The notes beneath the pieces were generated by a model. That model ran no database searches, was not told the DNA's origin, and saw only the letters and a program-made list of their open reading frames with translations. From Phycisphaerales bacterium (GTDB lineage: Bacteria > Planctomycetota > Phycisphaerae > Phycisphaerales > SM1A02), in NCBI GenBank assembly GCA_029242715.1, contig JAQWTL010000007.1:186001-250000 (forward strand): DNA of 64,000 nt, written 5' to 3'. Both the position numbers and the translations under genes were made by a program. This document shows positions 1-8,092 of this stretch, one piece after another. Position 1 is the stretch's first letter. Every line of letters begins with the position of its first letter.

Positions 1-520
1 CTTCTCCATGTGCTATTGGAAGTACGGAATCGGTTGATTCCGCGTCCAGTCCCTGTGTCCATATGCAGATTGTTTCAGAGGGGTACTCGACTCGTACCCA
101 GCGATCAATGAAACGCGCTGATTCGTTATCAACAAGTGCGACCTGAGGTGTGGGTGGCACGTCCCCGAGTGAAGCGCCGACATCCGGCCCGGGCAACAGA
201 CCTGCCTGGACAGCAATCTGAAAACCGTTGCACGGCGCAATCATCGGGACACCTCGCTCGACTGCACGACGCAAGCTGTCCCAGAGATGCGCACGGATCA
301 CCTGTGCAGCAATCCTGCCTGCCGCAACAGCGTCGCCATAGGAAAATCCGCCAGGCAAACCAACGAGATCCGCTTCGTCCAGCAGTTCAGGGTTGGCAGC
401 AAGCCTGTTGATATGCACCCGGTTTGGTTCTGCTCCGGCGAGCATGAAGGCCTCGCAGAGTTCCTCATCACAGTTGATGCCGGGAGCTGTCAGAATCAGA
501 GCGGTGGGTCGATCTGTCAT
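1..520 (-). CDS. purQ: Phosphoribosylformylglycinamidine synthase subunit PurQ (partial)
   Basis: Glutaminase subunit of FGAM synthase (purine synthesis step 4). It releases ammonia from glutamine for PurL. The gene starts at ATG 520 and runs off the left edge, leaving 173 residues visible. They show a class I amidotransferase core: the LPGGFSYGD oxyanion-hole motif at about residues 55-63, the nucleophile Cys97 in APCNGFQ, and the catalytic His171 in HGE, which lies exactly at the window edge. Only the extreme C-terminus is missing. The gene points away from galE, and purL lies beyond galE on the same strand, so the two subunits of one enzyme are not cotranscribed here. The call is firm. Confidence 0.93.
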   Translation of the reverse strand, partial: MTDRPTALILTAPGINCDEELCEAFMLAGAEPNRVHINRLAANPELLDEADLVGLPGGFSYGDAVAAGRIAAQVIRAHLWDSLRRAVERGVPMIAPCNGFQIAVQAGLLPGPDVGASLGDVPPTPQVALVDNESARFIDRWVRVEYPSETICIWTQGLDAESTDSVLPIAHGE

Positions 521-564
521 GTCTGCATTGTAAGGGCAAGGGCGTTGGGCCTTGAAAAGAACTT

Positions 565-1581
565 GTGCCAACGTCATACTCCCGCTCACCGATGGATCCC
601 GCCGCACCAACCTGCGTACTCGTAACCGGTGGTGCCGGCTACATCGGCTCCCATGCGGCACTGGAGCTGTTGAGAAGTGGCCACCGGGTCATCATCGTGG
701 ACACCCTGGAACGGGGATCACGCGAGACGGTCAAGAGACTCGAGGGGCACGGCAACCTGACCTTCATCCAAGGTAATTGTGGTGATCGTGATCTGCTCGA
801 CACGATCCTGCCTGACGTCGATTGCATCATGCACTTTGCTGCCTATGCAATCGTCGGAGAATCCGTCGAGTTTCCGGATCGTTACAAACGCAACAATGTA
901 GAGGTCACCAGATCCCTGTTGGATGCTGCAATCGCCGCGGGGGTCGGGAAGTTCATCCTATCCAGCACTTGTGCGATCTACGGCAGTCCGACAGCGGATC
1001 AAATGCCGGTAAACGAAGATTGCCCCTTTGATCCGCAGAGCCCCTATGGCCAAAGCAAGATCGATGGCGAGGCGATGCTCTCAGAAGCCACGGAAGGTCA
1101 CTCCCTGGCCAGTGGAGCATTGCGGTTCTTCAATGTGATTGGCGCTGATGACAGTGGCATTCTCCCCGAGCCCGCGCCGAAAGGTCGACTGATATCGACA
1201 TGCATGCAGGCTGCACGAGGCCAACTGAAGACATTCACGATCAATGGCACTGATTATGAAACCAAAGACGGAACCGCCATACGTGACTTCGTACATGTCA
1301 TGGACATCGTCAATGCTCATATCCTGCTCATGAAGAAACTGTCACCTGGCACCATGCAGATCTACAACGTCGGCTGTGGCCACGGGACAAGCGTCCGTGA
1401 AATCCTGGAAGCTGTCGAAAAAGTGACGGGGAAGACGGTCAACACGGTTGAGGGTGAACGACGGCCTGGTGACATACCGGCCATCTGGGCAGACTCGAGT
1501 GCCATACGCCAGGCACTCGACTGGCATCCTCAATACGAGGACATCGAAGCCATGGTCAGAACTTCCTGGCTTGCTGGCTAG
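565..1581 (+). CDS. galE: UDP-glucose 4-epimerase
   Basis: Interconverts UDP-glucose and UDP-galactose in the cytoplasm (Leloir pathway, and galactose for surface glycans). It is an extended short-chain dehydrogenase: the NAD-binding motif TGGAGYIG is at the N-terminus, followed by SSTCAIYG with the catalytic Ser, and YGQSK with the Tyr-Lys pair. The length of 338 residues is normal for the family. The first possible start is GTG 565. ATG 592 (329 residues, closer to the Rossmann strand) is equally plausible, and neither has a strong ribosome-binding site. The gene sits alone between purQ and purL, opposite to both. Its TAG stop overlaps the purL stop in a palindromic CTAG. Confidence 0.9.
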   Translation: MPTSYSRSPMDPAAPTCVLVTGGAGYIGSHAALELLRSGHRVIIVDTLERGSRETVKRLEGHGNLTFIQGNCGDRDLLDTILPDVDCIMHFAAYAIVGESVEFPDRYKRNNVEVTRSLLDAAIAAGVGKFILSSTCAIYGSPTADQMPVNEDCPFDPQSPYGQSKIDGEAMLSEATEGHSLASGALRFFNVIGADDSGILPEPAPKGRLISTCMQAARGQLKTFTINGTDYETKDGTAIRDFVHVMDIVNAHILLMKKLSPGTMQIYNVGCGHGTSVREILEAVEKVTGKTVNTVEGERRPGDIPAIWADSSAIRQALDWHPQYEDIEAMVRTSWLAG

Positions 1582-4475
1582 ATCAACAAGCCGTTGGTCC
1601 AGGCATCCTGCAGTGCATCCATGTCCATGCTGACTTCGCTCATCACGAGTTTGTTGTCATCAGTGAACTGCCCGAGAACCGTAAGTGAATGGCCTTCAAG
1701 CCTGGCTCGCACGTCCTCCAGCATGTCAGGCTGTATCTCCAGCAGATAACGCGAAGGCGTCTCGGAGAAGCAACCCGTGAGCAGATCGTGATTGCCCGCT
1801 ACGGCATTCGCCTCAAGTGTTATGCCAAGACCTCCAGCCATTGCCATCTCAACTGCGGCAACAAGCAATCCGCCTTCGCTGCAGTCATGAGCACTCTGAA
1901 TGATCCCCTGCTCGATGACTGCCGCAACAGCCTTTGCACGTGCCGGCCCGATCTCCAGATCCGTTACCGGCAATGATCGATCACCAAACAGATCCGGATA
2001 GACCTTCAAGACATGCGAACCACCCAGGGCTGCTGTTGTTTCACCGACGCACACGAGCATGTTTCCGGCTCGCTTGGCATCCATCGTGATGCAGCGTTCC
2101 ACATCTTCAACCAGACCCATCCCGGAGATCAGCAAGGTCGGTGGAATACGAATTGTCCTGCCATCCTCGGTCGTGAACTGGTTGTTCAGCGAGTCCTTGC
2201 CCGAAATGAATGGAGCACGGTACGCCTTCGCGCCGTCATAACATCCCTCTGCAGCCCGGACGAGCAGGCCGAGTGACTCGGGATCATTGCAGCCTGGCCA
2301 GCAGAAGTTGTCGAGAATCGCGACACGAGTCGGATCTGTACCGACACATACGAGGTTTCGGATGCATTCGTCGATCGCTGCAAGCACCATCAGGTAAGGA
2401 TCGCTTTCCCATCCAGTTGCCAACCCATTGCCAATGCCAAGCCCACGTGAAGATCCGGCTACCGGCTTGATGACCGCTGCATCACCGGGGCCATTGCCAT
2501 GCACGCCAACCATTGGGCGAATGACGCTGCGACCCTGAACCTCATGGTCATACTGGCGAATGATGCATTCCCTGGAACAGATATTCGGATGTGACAACAG
2601 CGAAAGAAGCAGGGATTCGACTGGTTGCGTGCTGGTTCCTTCACGTTCGATCTCAGGCACCGACCATCGTGCTTCACGTATCAGCTGCGGAATGCCCTCG
2701 TGCAGAAGTTCCATCGACAACCGTCCAACTTCGGTTCCATGGTGTCGCAGGACGAGCTCACGATCTTCATTGCCGAACTGGCCCAGATCGCACATCTCGA
2801 CTTCGTTGGCATCACAGATCTTCTGAAGTGCTGCCACATTTTCAGCAGGCACTGCAAGCACCATTCGTTCCTGGGCTTCAGAGATCCAGATCTCACTGGC
2901 AGTCAATCCCGCGTACTTCAAAGGAGCCTTTTCAAGATCAACCTCGGCACCCAGCTGCTCACCCATTTCACCCACGGCACTGGAAAATCCACCCGCACCA
3001 CAATCCGTGATGGCGCTGTAGAGCGGGCCGTCTTTCTGGTCGCGTGCCTCGAGAATGGCATCAAGCATCTTCTTCTCGGTAATGGCGTTGCCAATCTGGA
3101 CAGCATGTGAGAATTCATCTGCATGCGAATCGGTCAACTCGGCGGATGAGAACGTTGCGCCATGGATGCCGTCGCGGCCCGTTCGGCCACCCATCGCGAT
3201 GATTCGATCGCCCGGCTTCGGATCACCCGCCACCATGTCTCTGGGCATCAATCCGATACAGCCACAGAACACGAGCGGGTTACCGATGTGGCGTTCATCG
3301 AACCAGACAGCTCCGTTGAGTGTCGGAATCCCCATTCGGTTTCCATAATCACGCACGCCGGCAACGACCTGAGAGAGAATTCTCCGTGGCTGCAGGCAGC
3401 CGGCTGGTGGATCGGTTGTATCCAAAGGCGCGACACAGAAGATATCCGTTGCTGCTACCGGCTTCGCAGCCAATCCAGTGCCGATCACATCACGGATGCA
3501 ACCACCAATTCCAGTCGCTGCTCCACCGTATGGCTCAAGTGCAGAAGGATGATTGTGGGTCTCGGCCTTGAAACAGACCGCGTGTTCATCGTCAAACGCA
3601 ATGATCCCGGCATTGTCAACGAATACCGACAGACACCAGTCGATGCCGTCGTCCATGAGTTCGAATGTTGCCGCCGCAACTGTTGACCGAAGCAGGTTGT
3701 CAATCCTCGTGCGACCATCCTCCAGACGAACATGCCCTGGGCGTTCGCCTGAGGGCAGCGGCCCCTCGTAGGCGATGGTGGACTTCAAGGTCTTGTGCAC
3801 GCAATGCTCGGACCATGTCTGCGCCAGCGTTTCCAACTCGATCTCACGAGGATCGCGGCCTGCCTGCTTGTAGTAGCTCCTGATGCCCTGCATTTCCTCA
3901 AGGCTCAGAAACAGGTGACCTTCACGAGATAATCGCTGCAACTCCGCATCATCCAGATCCCGAAGCGGGATGATCGGCATCTCGACGATCCGGTCTGTGC
4001 CCTGTGTAAAAGCATCAGGGTGATATGGACCATCATGAACATTGTGAATCAACGTGTTGGCCAGACAGCGACGAGCGAGATCATTTGCGGAAGCGGCATC
4101 AATCCCGTCCATGTCGTATCGAACACCTGTCCGGATACTGACAGAACGTCCCAGAAGACTTCGAATGGCAAGTTCAACCGCATCGGCGTCTGGATCCATC
4201 ACACCTGGCAGCGGATGAACTTCGATCACAGAATGCTGGCCACTTCCACGGGCGCCCGTGATGGCCTCCTCCGTCACCGGATTGCCAAGCAGATCCTTCT
4301 GGACGGTTTCAAGTTCACCGGCATCCAGATCTCCATCGAGAAGATAGACACGGGCACAGCGAATACTTGATGGAAGCGGGTCAACTCCAGCAGCAGAGGC
4401 TGCTGCCAGCGCAGCACGCCCACGGGCATCATCAACCCCATCCCTTGTCGCAACCTCTATTCGGTGGATCACCAT
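1578..4475 (-). CDS. purL: FGAM synthase PurL with fused tandem PurS-like N-terminus
   Basis: Synthetase subunit of FGAM synthase: ATP-dependent amidation of FGAR with ammonia from PurQ. The 965 residues are longer than the roughly 740 of Bacillus-type PurL and shorter than the roughly 1,300 of the fused E. coli type. The extra N-terminus reads as two PurS-like repeats, the second carrying the PurS signature PGVMDPDADAV. The catalytic part shows TWSEHC, FKAETHNHPS, SGKDSLNN and DCSEGGL. The glutaminase domain is absent and is supplied by purQ. I chose ATG 4475 because the PurS-like strand (VIHRIEV) starts there. An upstream ATG at 4520 overlaps the rnhA stop as ATGA and could be used instead. 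Probably cotranscribed with rnhA. Confidence 0.93.
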   Translation of the reverse strand: MVIHRIEVATRDGVDDARGRAALAAASAAGVDPLPSSIRCARVYLLDGDLDAGELETVQKDLLGNPVTEEAITGARGSGQHSVIEVHPLPGVMDPDADAVELAIRSLLGRSVSIRTGVRYDMDGIDAASANDLARRCLANTLIHNVHDGPYHPDAFTQGTDRIVEMPIIPLRDLDDAELQRLSREGHLFLSLEEMQGIRSYYKQAGRDPREIELETLAQTWSEHCVHKTLKSTIAYEGPLPSGERPGHVRLEDGRTRIDNLLRSTVAAATFELMDDGIDWCLSVFVDNAGIIAFDDEHAVCFKAETHNHPSALEPYGGAATGIGGCIRDVIGTGLAAKPVAATDIFCVAPLDTTDPPAGCLQPRRILSQVVAGVRDYGNRMGIPTLNGAVWFDERHIGNPLVFCGCIGLMPRDMVAGDPKPGDRIIAMGGRTGRDGIHGATFSSAELTDSHADEFSHAVQIGNAITEKKMLDAILEARDQKDGPLYSAITDCGAGGFSSAVGEMGEQLGAEVDLEKAPLKYAGLTASEIWISEAQERMVLAVPAENVAALQKICDANEVEMCDLGQFGNEDRELVLRHHGTEVGRLSMELLHEGIPQLIREARWSVPEIEREGTSTQPVESLLLSLLSHPNICSRECIIRQYDHEVQGRSVIRPMVGVHGNGPGDAAVIKPVAGSSRGLGIGNGLATGWESDPYLMVLAAIDECIRNLVCVGTDPTRVAILDNFCWPGCNDPESLGLLVRAAEGCYDGAKAYRAPFISGKDSLNNQFTTEDGRTIRIPPTLLISGMGLVEDVERCITMDAKRAGNMLVCVGETTAALGGSHVLKVYPDLFGDRSLPVTDLEIGPARAKAVAAVIEQGIIQSAHDCSEGGLLVAAVEMAMAGGLGITLEANAVAGNHDLLTGCFSETPSRYLLEIQPDMLEDVRARLEGHSLTVLGQFTDDNKLVMSEVSMDMDALQDAWTNGLLI

Positions 4476-4519
4476 CGGTTCCAAGGTACCGTCCCGGAAG
4501 CTCTCTCGCCGACCTGACA

Positions 4520-4993
4520 TCAGCCGCCCCGAGCTGCCTCGTCCCGAGCCTGGACGGCCATTCGATCGCAACGTTCATTTTCCTCATGGTCATCATGGCC
4601 ACGGACCCAATGGGTCGTGATCTGGTGGACCTCTCTGGCCTGATCGAGTTCCTTCCAGAGATCGAGATTCAGCACTGGTTTGTTCTTCGGTCGCTTCCAG
4701 CCCCGACGCTTCCACCCCTCGATCCACTCGGCGAGGCCCTTCACCACGTATTGGCTGTCCGAGTAGAGCGACACCCTGCTGGGTACCTTCAACCGCCTGA
4801 GCCCCTCAATCACTGCCAGGAGTTCCATCCGATTGTTGGTAGTGGCCGGTTCGCCACCGTATTCAACCGCTTCCTGCCCACTGGGCAGGCTCCTGAGGAT
4901 GTAAGCCCAGCCTCCGGGGCCTGGATTACCGGAACAGGCCCCATCGGTAAACAGGGCCACCTCGGGTATGGATGTGGGGGCTGGGTCACTCAT
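4520..4993 (-). CDS. rnhA: Ribonuclease HI
   Basis: Cleaves the RNA strand of RNA-DNA hybrids (R-loops, replication primers). The 157 residues match E. coli RNase HI in size. The four carboxylates are in place: Asp17 (FTDGACSGNPG), Glu57 (NNRMEL), Asp79 (YSDSQYV) and Asp143, with the catalytic-loop His133 in VRGHDDHEENE. The basic protrusion (WKRRGWKR) is also present. It lies just upstream of purL on the same strand and is divergent from rpsL across 141 nt. The call is firm. Confidence 0.95.
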   Translation of the reverse strand: MSDPAPTSIPEVALFTDGACSGNPGPGGWAYILRSLPSGQEAVEYGGEPATTNNRMELLAVIEGLRRLKVPSRVSLYSDSQYVVKGLAEWIEGWKRRGWKRPKNKPVLNLDLWKELDQAREVHQITTHWVRGHDDHEENERCDRMAVQARDEAARGG

Positions 4994-5077
4994 GGAGAGG
5001 AGACTATCAGGACAGGCGACTCAAGAGCCCTCCAAGGGGGTTACAGGCACCTGATACCTGGATCGAGAAGTCGCGGC

Positions 5078-5106
5078 TTGGCCTGAAGGCCCCCTGCTGA
5101 TAGACT
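5078..5106 (+). promoter_or_regulatory. Candidate sigma70 promoter of rpsL-rpsG
   Basis: TTGGCC at 5078-5083 matches the -35 consensus at 4 of 6 bases. It lies 17 nt before TAGACT at 5101-5106, a 4 of 6 match to the -10 box. This predicts a start near 5113 and a leader of about 22 nt before the rpsL GTG. Both boxes are imperfect, so the assignment rests mainly on the ideal spacing and position. Confidence 0.4.
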
Positions 5107-5134
5107 GCTGGACTTGATTTTCAGGAGCGACCGC

Positions 5135-5509
5135 GTGCCAACCATCAATCAGCTTGTCCGCAAGCCCCGCAGAACACCCAAGATGAAGTCCCAGTGTCGG
5201 GACCTTGATGCCAGCCCACAGCGGCGCGGTGTCTGCCTGCAAGTTCGCACGGTTACCCCGAAGAAGCCCAACTCGGCGCTTCGTAAGGTGGCAAGAGTCC
5301 GGCTCTCAAACGGCAAGGAAATCACTGCCTACATCGGCGGTGAAGGACACAACCTTCAGGAGCACTCCATCGTGCTCGTCCGTGGCGGTCGTGTCCGTGA
5401 CCTTCCTGGTGTTCGTTACCACGTCGTTCGAGGTTCACTGGATACGCTCGGAGTCGACGACCGCAAGCAGGGTCGTTCCAAGTACGGCGTCAAACGCGCC
5501 AAGAAATGA
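5135..5509 (+). CDS. rpsL: 30S ribosomal protein S12
   Basis: Decoding-centre protein of the small subunit, 124 residues, the same length as E. coli S12. I chose GTG 5135 ([10 protein letters not shown]) over an upstream TTG because AGGAG at 5123-5127 sits 7 nt before it and family members start there. The loop [11 protein letters not shown] is conserved, including the lysine at E. coli position 43 (Met counted). The second streptomycin loop reads [13 protein letters not shown]: residue 88 is Arg where E. coli and most bacteria have Lys. Asp89, the usual methylthiolation site, is kept. First gene of a short str-type unit with rpsG. Confidence 0.97.
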   Translation: MPTINQLVRKPRRTPKMKSQCRDLDASPQRRGVCLQVRTVTPKKPNSALRKVARVRLSNGKEITAYIGGEGHNLQEHSIVLVRGGRVRDLPGVRYHVVRGSLDTLGVDDRKQGRSKYGVKRAKK

Positions 5510-5517
5510 TTTTCTTC

Positions 5518-5642
5518 CCTCGGACTCTCAAAGAGCCCGGGGATTCAATTCAACGAACTGCTTACGCAGTTCAAGGCAAGTAATCGCGATCACCCCCTCC
5601 CGTATTGCACGATCGCGGTGAACAAACGGCCCCAAAGGGGGC
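5518..5642 (+). promoter_or_regulatory. Structured rpsL-rpsG intercistronic region
   Basis: The 155-nt spacer holds three possible hairpins. 5518-5542 pairs CTCGG and CTC arms around TCAAA with one mismatch. 5583-5591 pairs with 5611-5619 (core CGCGATC with GATCGCG, about 9 bp, 19-nt loop). 5629-5642 pairs GCCCC with GGGGC. The rpsG ribosome-binding site AAAGGAGGT follows at 5652-5660. None has a U-tract, so they are not simple terminators. In E. coli S7 represses its own translation by binding the same intercistronic spot; a similar role here is inference. Confidence 0.35.
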
Positions 5643-5664
5643 GGATGAGCCAAAGGAGGTCGGC

Positions 5665-6159
5665 ATGGCCGGTCGAATCACGAAATCGGAACAGCAGCTC
5701 AAAGGTGATCCTCGTCATGGGGACAAAGTCCTGAGTCGCTTCATCAATTCGGTCATGGTCGATGGCAAGAAGTCGGTCGCCACTCGTGTGATCTATGACG
5801 CCCTCGACAAGATTCAGGCACGAATCGAAAAAGACAAGCGTGAAAACATGCCTGAGAAGGCCATCGACGCTTTCCACCAGGCCATTGATAACGTCAAGCC
5901 CAATGTCGAAGTCCGCTCCAAGCGTGTTGGTGGTGCCAACTACCAGGTCCCGATGCCGGTGACACAGCGTCGTCGACAAAGCCTGGCTTTCCGCTGGATC
6001 ATCACGGCCGCTCGTGCTGAAAAGGGCAAGCCAATGGCTGATCGGCTCGCTCGCGAGCTCTTCGATGCAGCTAACGGCGAAGGAAAAGCTGTCAACGTTC
6101 GGGAGCAGACCCACCGAATGGCAGAAGCCAACAAGGCCTTCTCCCACTTCGCCTGGTGA
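5665..6159 (+). CDS. rpsG: 30S ribosomal protein S7
   Basis: Primary 16S rRNA-binding protein that organises the 30S head. The 164 residues are slightly longer than E. coli S7 because of a short charged insertion (around RIEKDKRENM). Conserved stretches include MVDGKKS, VEVRSKRVGG, YQVPMPV and the C-terminal HRMAEANKAF. ATG 5665 is preceded by a near-perfect AAAGGAGGT 4 nt away, which settles the start. fusA and tuf, which usually follow in the str operon, are absent; a ThiF/MoeB-type gene starts 28 nt downstream instead. Confidence 0.97.
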   Translation: MAGRITKSEQQLKGDPRHGDKVLSRFINSVMVDGKKSVATRVIYDALDKIQARIEKDKRENMPEKAIDAFHQAIDNVKPNVEVRSKRVGGANYQVPMPVTQRRRQSLAFRWIITAARAEKGKPMADRLARELFDAANGEGKAVNVREQTHRMAEANKAFSHFAW

Positions 6160-6187
6160 TCCAAACTCCGTTCGGATTCGTGTTGTC

Positions 6188-7231
6188 ATGAATGCAAGCC
6201 GTTACCAACGGCAGGTCATCCTGCCACAGGTTGGAGAAGACGGACAGGCAAGATTGGCATCCGCGCGCGTCCTTGTTGCCGGCTGTGGCGCACTCGGATG
6301 CGGGATCGCAGATCTGCTTGCCAGAGCAGGCATTGGTTGCCTCCGCCTGGTCGACCGGGATCTTGTGGAGATGTCGAATCTCCAGAGGCAGGTTCTCTAC
6401 GCCGAATCCGATGTCGGCATGCCAAAGGCCCACGCCGCTGCTGCCCGACTCTCCTCCATCAACTCCTCCATCAAGATTGACGCCCACGTTACGGACATCA
6501 ATCCACGCACGGTTCAGACGCTGTCGGAAGACTGCGATGTCCTTGTGGATGGACTGGACAACTTCGAGACCCGTTACCTGCTCAATGACATGGCGGTATC
6601 AATGGGCATCCCCTACATCTATGGTGGTGCCGTTGGAACAGAAGGACTTTCGTTCCCGGTCCTTCCCGGAGAATCTTCTGCATGCCTTCGATGCCTCTTT
6701 CCAGAGCCACCACCAGCAGGTACCACCGCAACCTGTGATACCGCTGGTGTCCTCGGACCAATCATTGCAACAGTGGCTGCCCATGAAGCGTTGCAGGTAC
6801 TCAAGCTTGTGCTTGATCATGAGGAAGATCTGGACCGATCTCTCGTGAGCTTCGATGCATGGCGCAACGAGATCCGGAGGCTGGCAGCCCCTGCTCCTGA
6901 CGAATCCTGCCCCTGTTGTGGACAAAAACGATTCGAGTGGCTTGATGGCAGTCGGGGAGGCAGTACGACAACGCTTTGTGGCCGAGGCGCCGTTCAGGTA
7001 CTCCCAGGAACGCAGGCTGGCATCGACTTGAGCGACCTGTCTCATCGCCTCGCTCCGCATGGTGACTTTGCTGTCCGCGATGGTGTTCTCAGGGGACAGC
7101 TTCGTGAAGAACGGAGTGACTCCGGTCATCCCGTCGAATTGACGATCTTCGAAGACCTCCGCGCCATGGTCGGTCAGATCGATTCACCTGAACGGGCCAA
7201 GGCGATCTACGACCGGTACGTCGGCGCCTGA
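6188..7231 (+). CDS. MoeB/ThiF-family sulfur-carrier adenylyltransferase
   Basis: E1-like enzyme predicted to adenylate the C-terminal Gly-Gly of a sulfur-carrier protein (MoaD or ThiS type). The 347 residues start with SRYQRQVILP, typical of MoeB/ThiF. GCGALGCG binds ATP, NLQRQVLY carries the catalytic Arg, and two zinc Cys pairs are seen (CLRC and CPCC). TCDTAGVLGP holds the possible catalytic Cys. A C-terminal domain of about 85 residues ends in FEDLRAMVGQIDSPERAKAIYDRYVG, a tail known from MoeB-like proteins, and is not a rhodanese domain. ATG 6188 was chosen because the family start follows directly. No carrier protein lies nearby, so molybdopterin, thiamine or tRNA thiolation cannot be told apart. 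Confidence 0.85.
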   Translation: MNASRYQRQVILPQVGEDGQARLASARVLVAGCGALGCGIADLLARAGIGCLRLVDRDLVEMSNLQRQVLYAESDVGMPKAHAAAARLSSINSSIKIDAHVTDINPRTVQTLSEDCDVLVDGLDNFETRYLLNDMAVSMGIPYIYGGAVGTEGLSFPVLPGESSACLRCLFPEPPPAGTTATCDTAGVLGPIIATVAAHEALQVLKLVLDHEEDLDRSLVSFDAWRNEIRRLAAPAPDESCPCCGQKRFEWLDGSRGGSTTTLCGRGAVQVLPGTQAGIDLSDLSHRLAPHGDFAVRDGVLRGQLREERSDSGHPVELTIFEDLRAMVGQIDSPERAKAIYDRYVGA

Positions 7232-7289
7232 TCCCCTGCCTCCGAGCAACATGGCAATCCCTGCCCTGGTAGCGGTAGGATCCGCCACC

Positions 7290-8021
7290 ATGAACACAAT
7301 CATCGATCTCATGATGGGCCACAGGTCCATTCGCCAGTTCACCGAAGACCCCGTCTCGGATGATCATGTTGAACAAGCTGTAGCAGCAGGACAGATGGCT
7401 TCAACCAGTGGAGCCATCCAGTCCTACTCCGTCTTGCGAGTACGGGATGAGCAGCGACTGGAGAAACTCGTAGCGCTTACTGGCAATCAGACAAAAGTGG
7501 TGAGATGTGGCGCTTTCTTTGTCGTCTGTGGTGACACTCGTCGACACCGGCTCCTGGCCCAGAGAGATGGTGTTCCTTATGACACACGGTGTGAAGCTTT
7601 TCTTCTTGCCGTTGTCGATGCGACAATCTTCGCCCAGAACATGTCGCTTGCATTTGAATCCATGGGGTATGGCATCTGCTACATCGGTGGTCTACGCAAT
7701 GACCTCCCTGCAGTCAGCCAAGTTCTGCAGCTTCCCGAGGGTCTGTATCCACTGTTTGGTCTCTGCGTCGGGCGACCTGCTCAGGATCCCACAATACGAC
7801 CAAGACTCCCACAGCCAACCGTACTCTTTGAAGAGAACTATCCGGACGACTCCTCCATGCTGGCCGGCATGGAAGCCTACGACGCCACCATGCTCGAATA
7901 CTTTCGAGAGAGAGGCGCGGGTGACCGGATCTGGTCTGAGGAGATGTCAGCCAAGTTCAGTGCCCCTCGTCGTGAATCACTGGGCCCCTATTACAGGGAT
8001 CAGGGTGCCAACATGGATTGA
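7290..8021 (+). CDS. Nitroreductase family protein, NfsA-like
   Basis: FMN-dependent NAD(P)H oxidoreductase of the NfsA/FRP group, 243 residues. Family marks are GHRSIRQFTEDPV at the N-terminus, AAGQMASTSGAIQSYSV (FMN phosphate region), the central DATIFAQNMSLAFESMGYGICYIG split over two stretches, and LPEGLYPLFGLCVGRP. ATG 7290 is chosen because GTAGGAT lies 8-9 nt upstream and the family motif begins 10 residues in. Such enzymes reduce nitroaromatics, quinones or flavins; the natural substrate is unknown. Cytoplasmic. 58 nt behind the MoeB-like gene and possibly cotranscribed with it. Confidence 0.88.
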   Translation: MNTIIDLMMGHRSIRQFTEDPVSDDHVEQAVAAGQMASTSGAIQSYSVLRVRDEQRLEKLVALTGNQTKVVRCGAFFVVCGDTRRHRLLAQRDGVPYDTRCEAFLLAVVDATIFAQNMSLAFESMGYGICYIGGLRNDLPAVSQVLQLPEGLYPLFGLCVGRPAQDPTIRPRLPQPTVLFEENYPDDSSMLAGMEAYDATMLEYFRERGAGDRIWSEEMSAKFSAPRRESLGPYYRDQGANMD

Positions 8022-8092
8022 GCCCCCCCATGGGTTCCTTCGACGGTAGGCTGTTGGTGTCTGCTTCAACCGCCACGCCAGAGGAGCTCATC

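Noticed and set aside
5518-5542. Hairpin after rpsL as a rho-independent terminator
   Set aside because: No U-tract follows, the stem has a mismatch, and rpsG should be cotranscribed.
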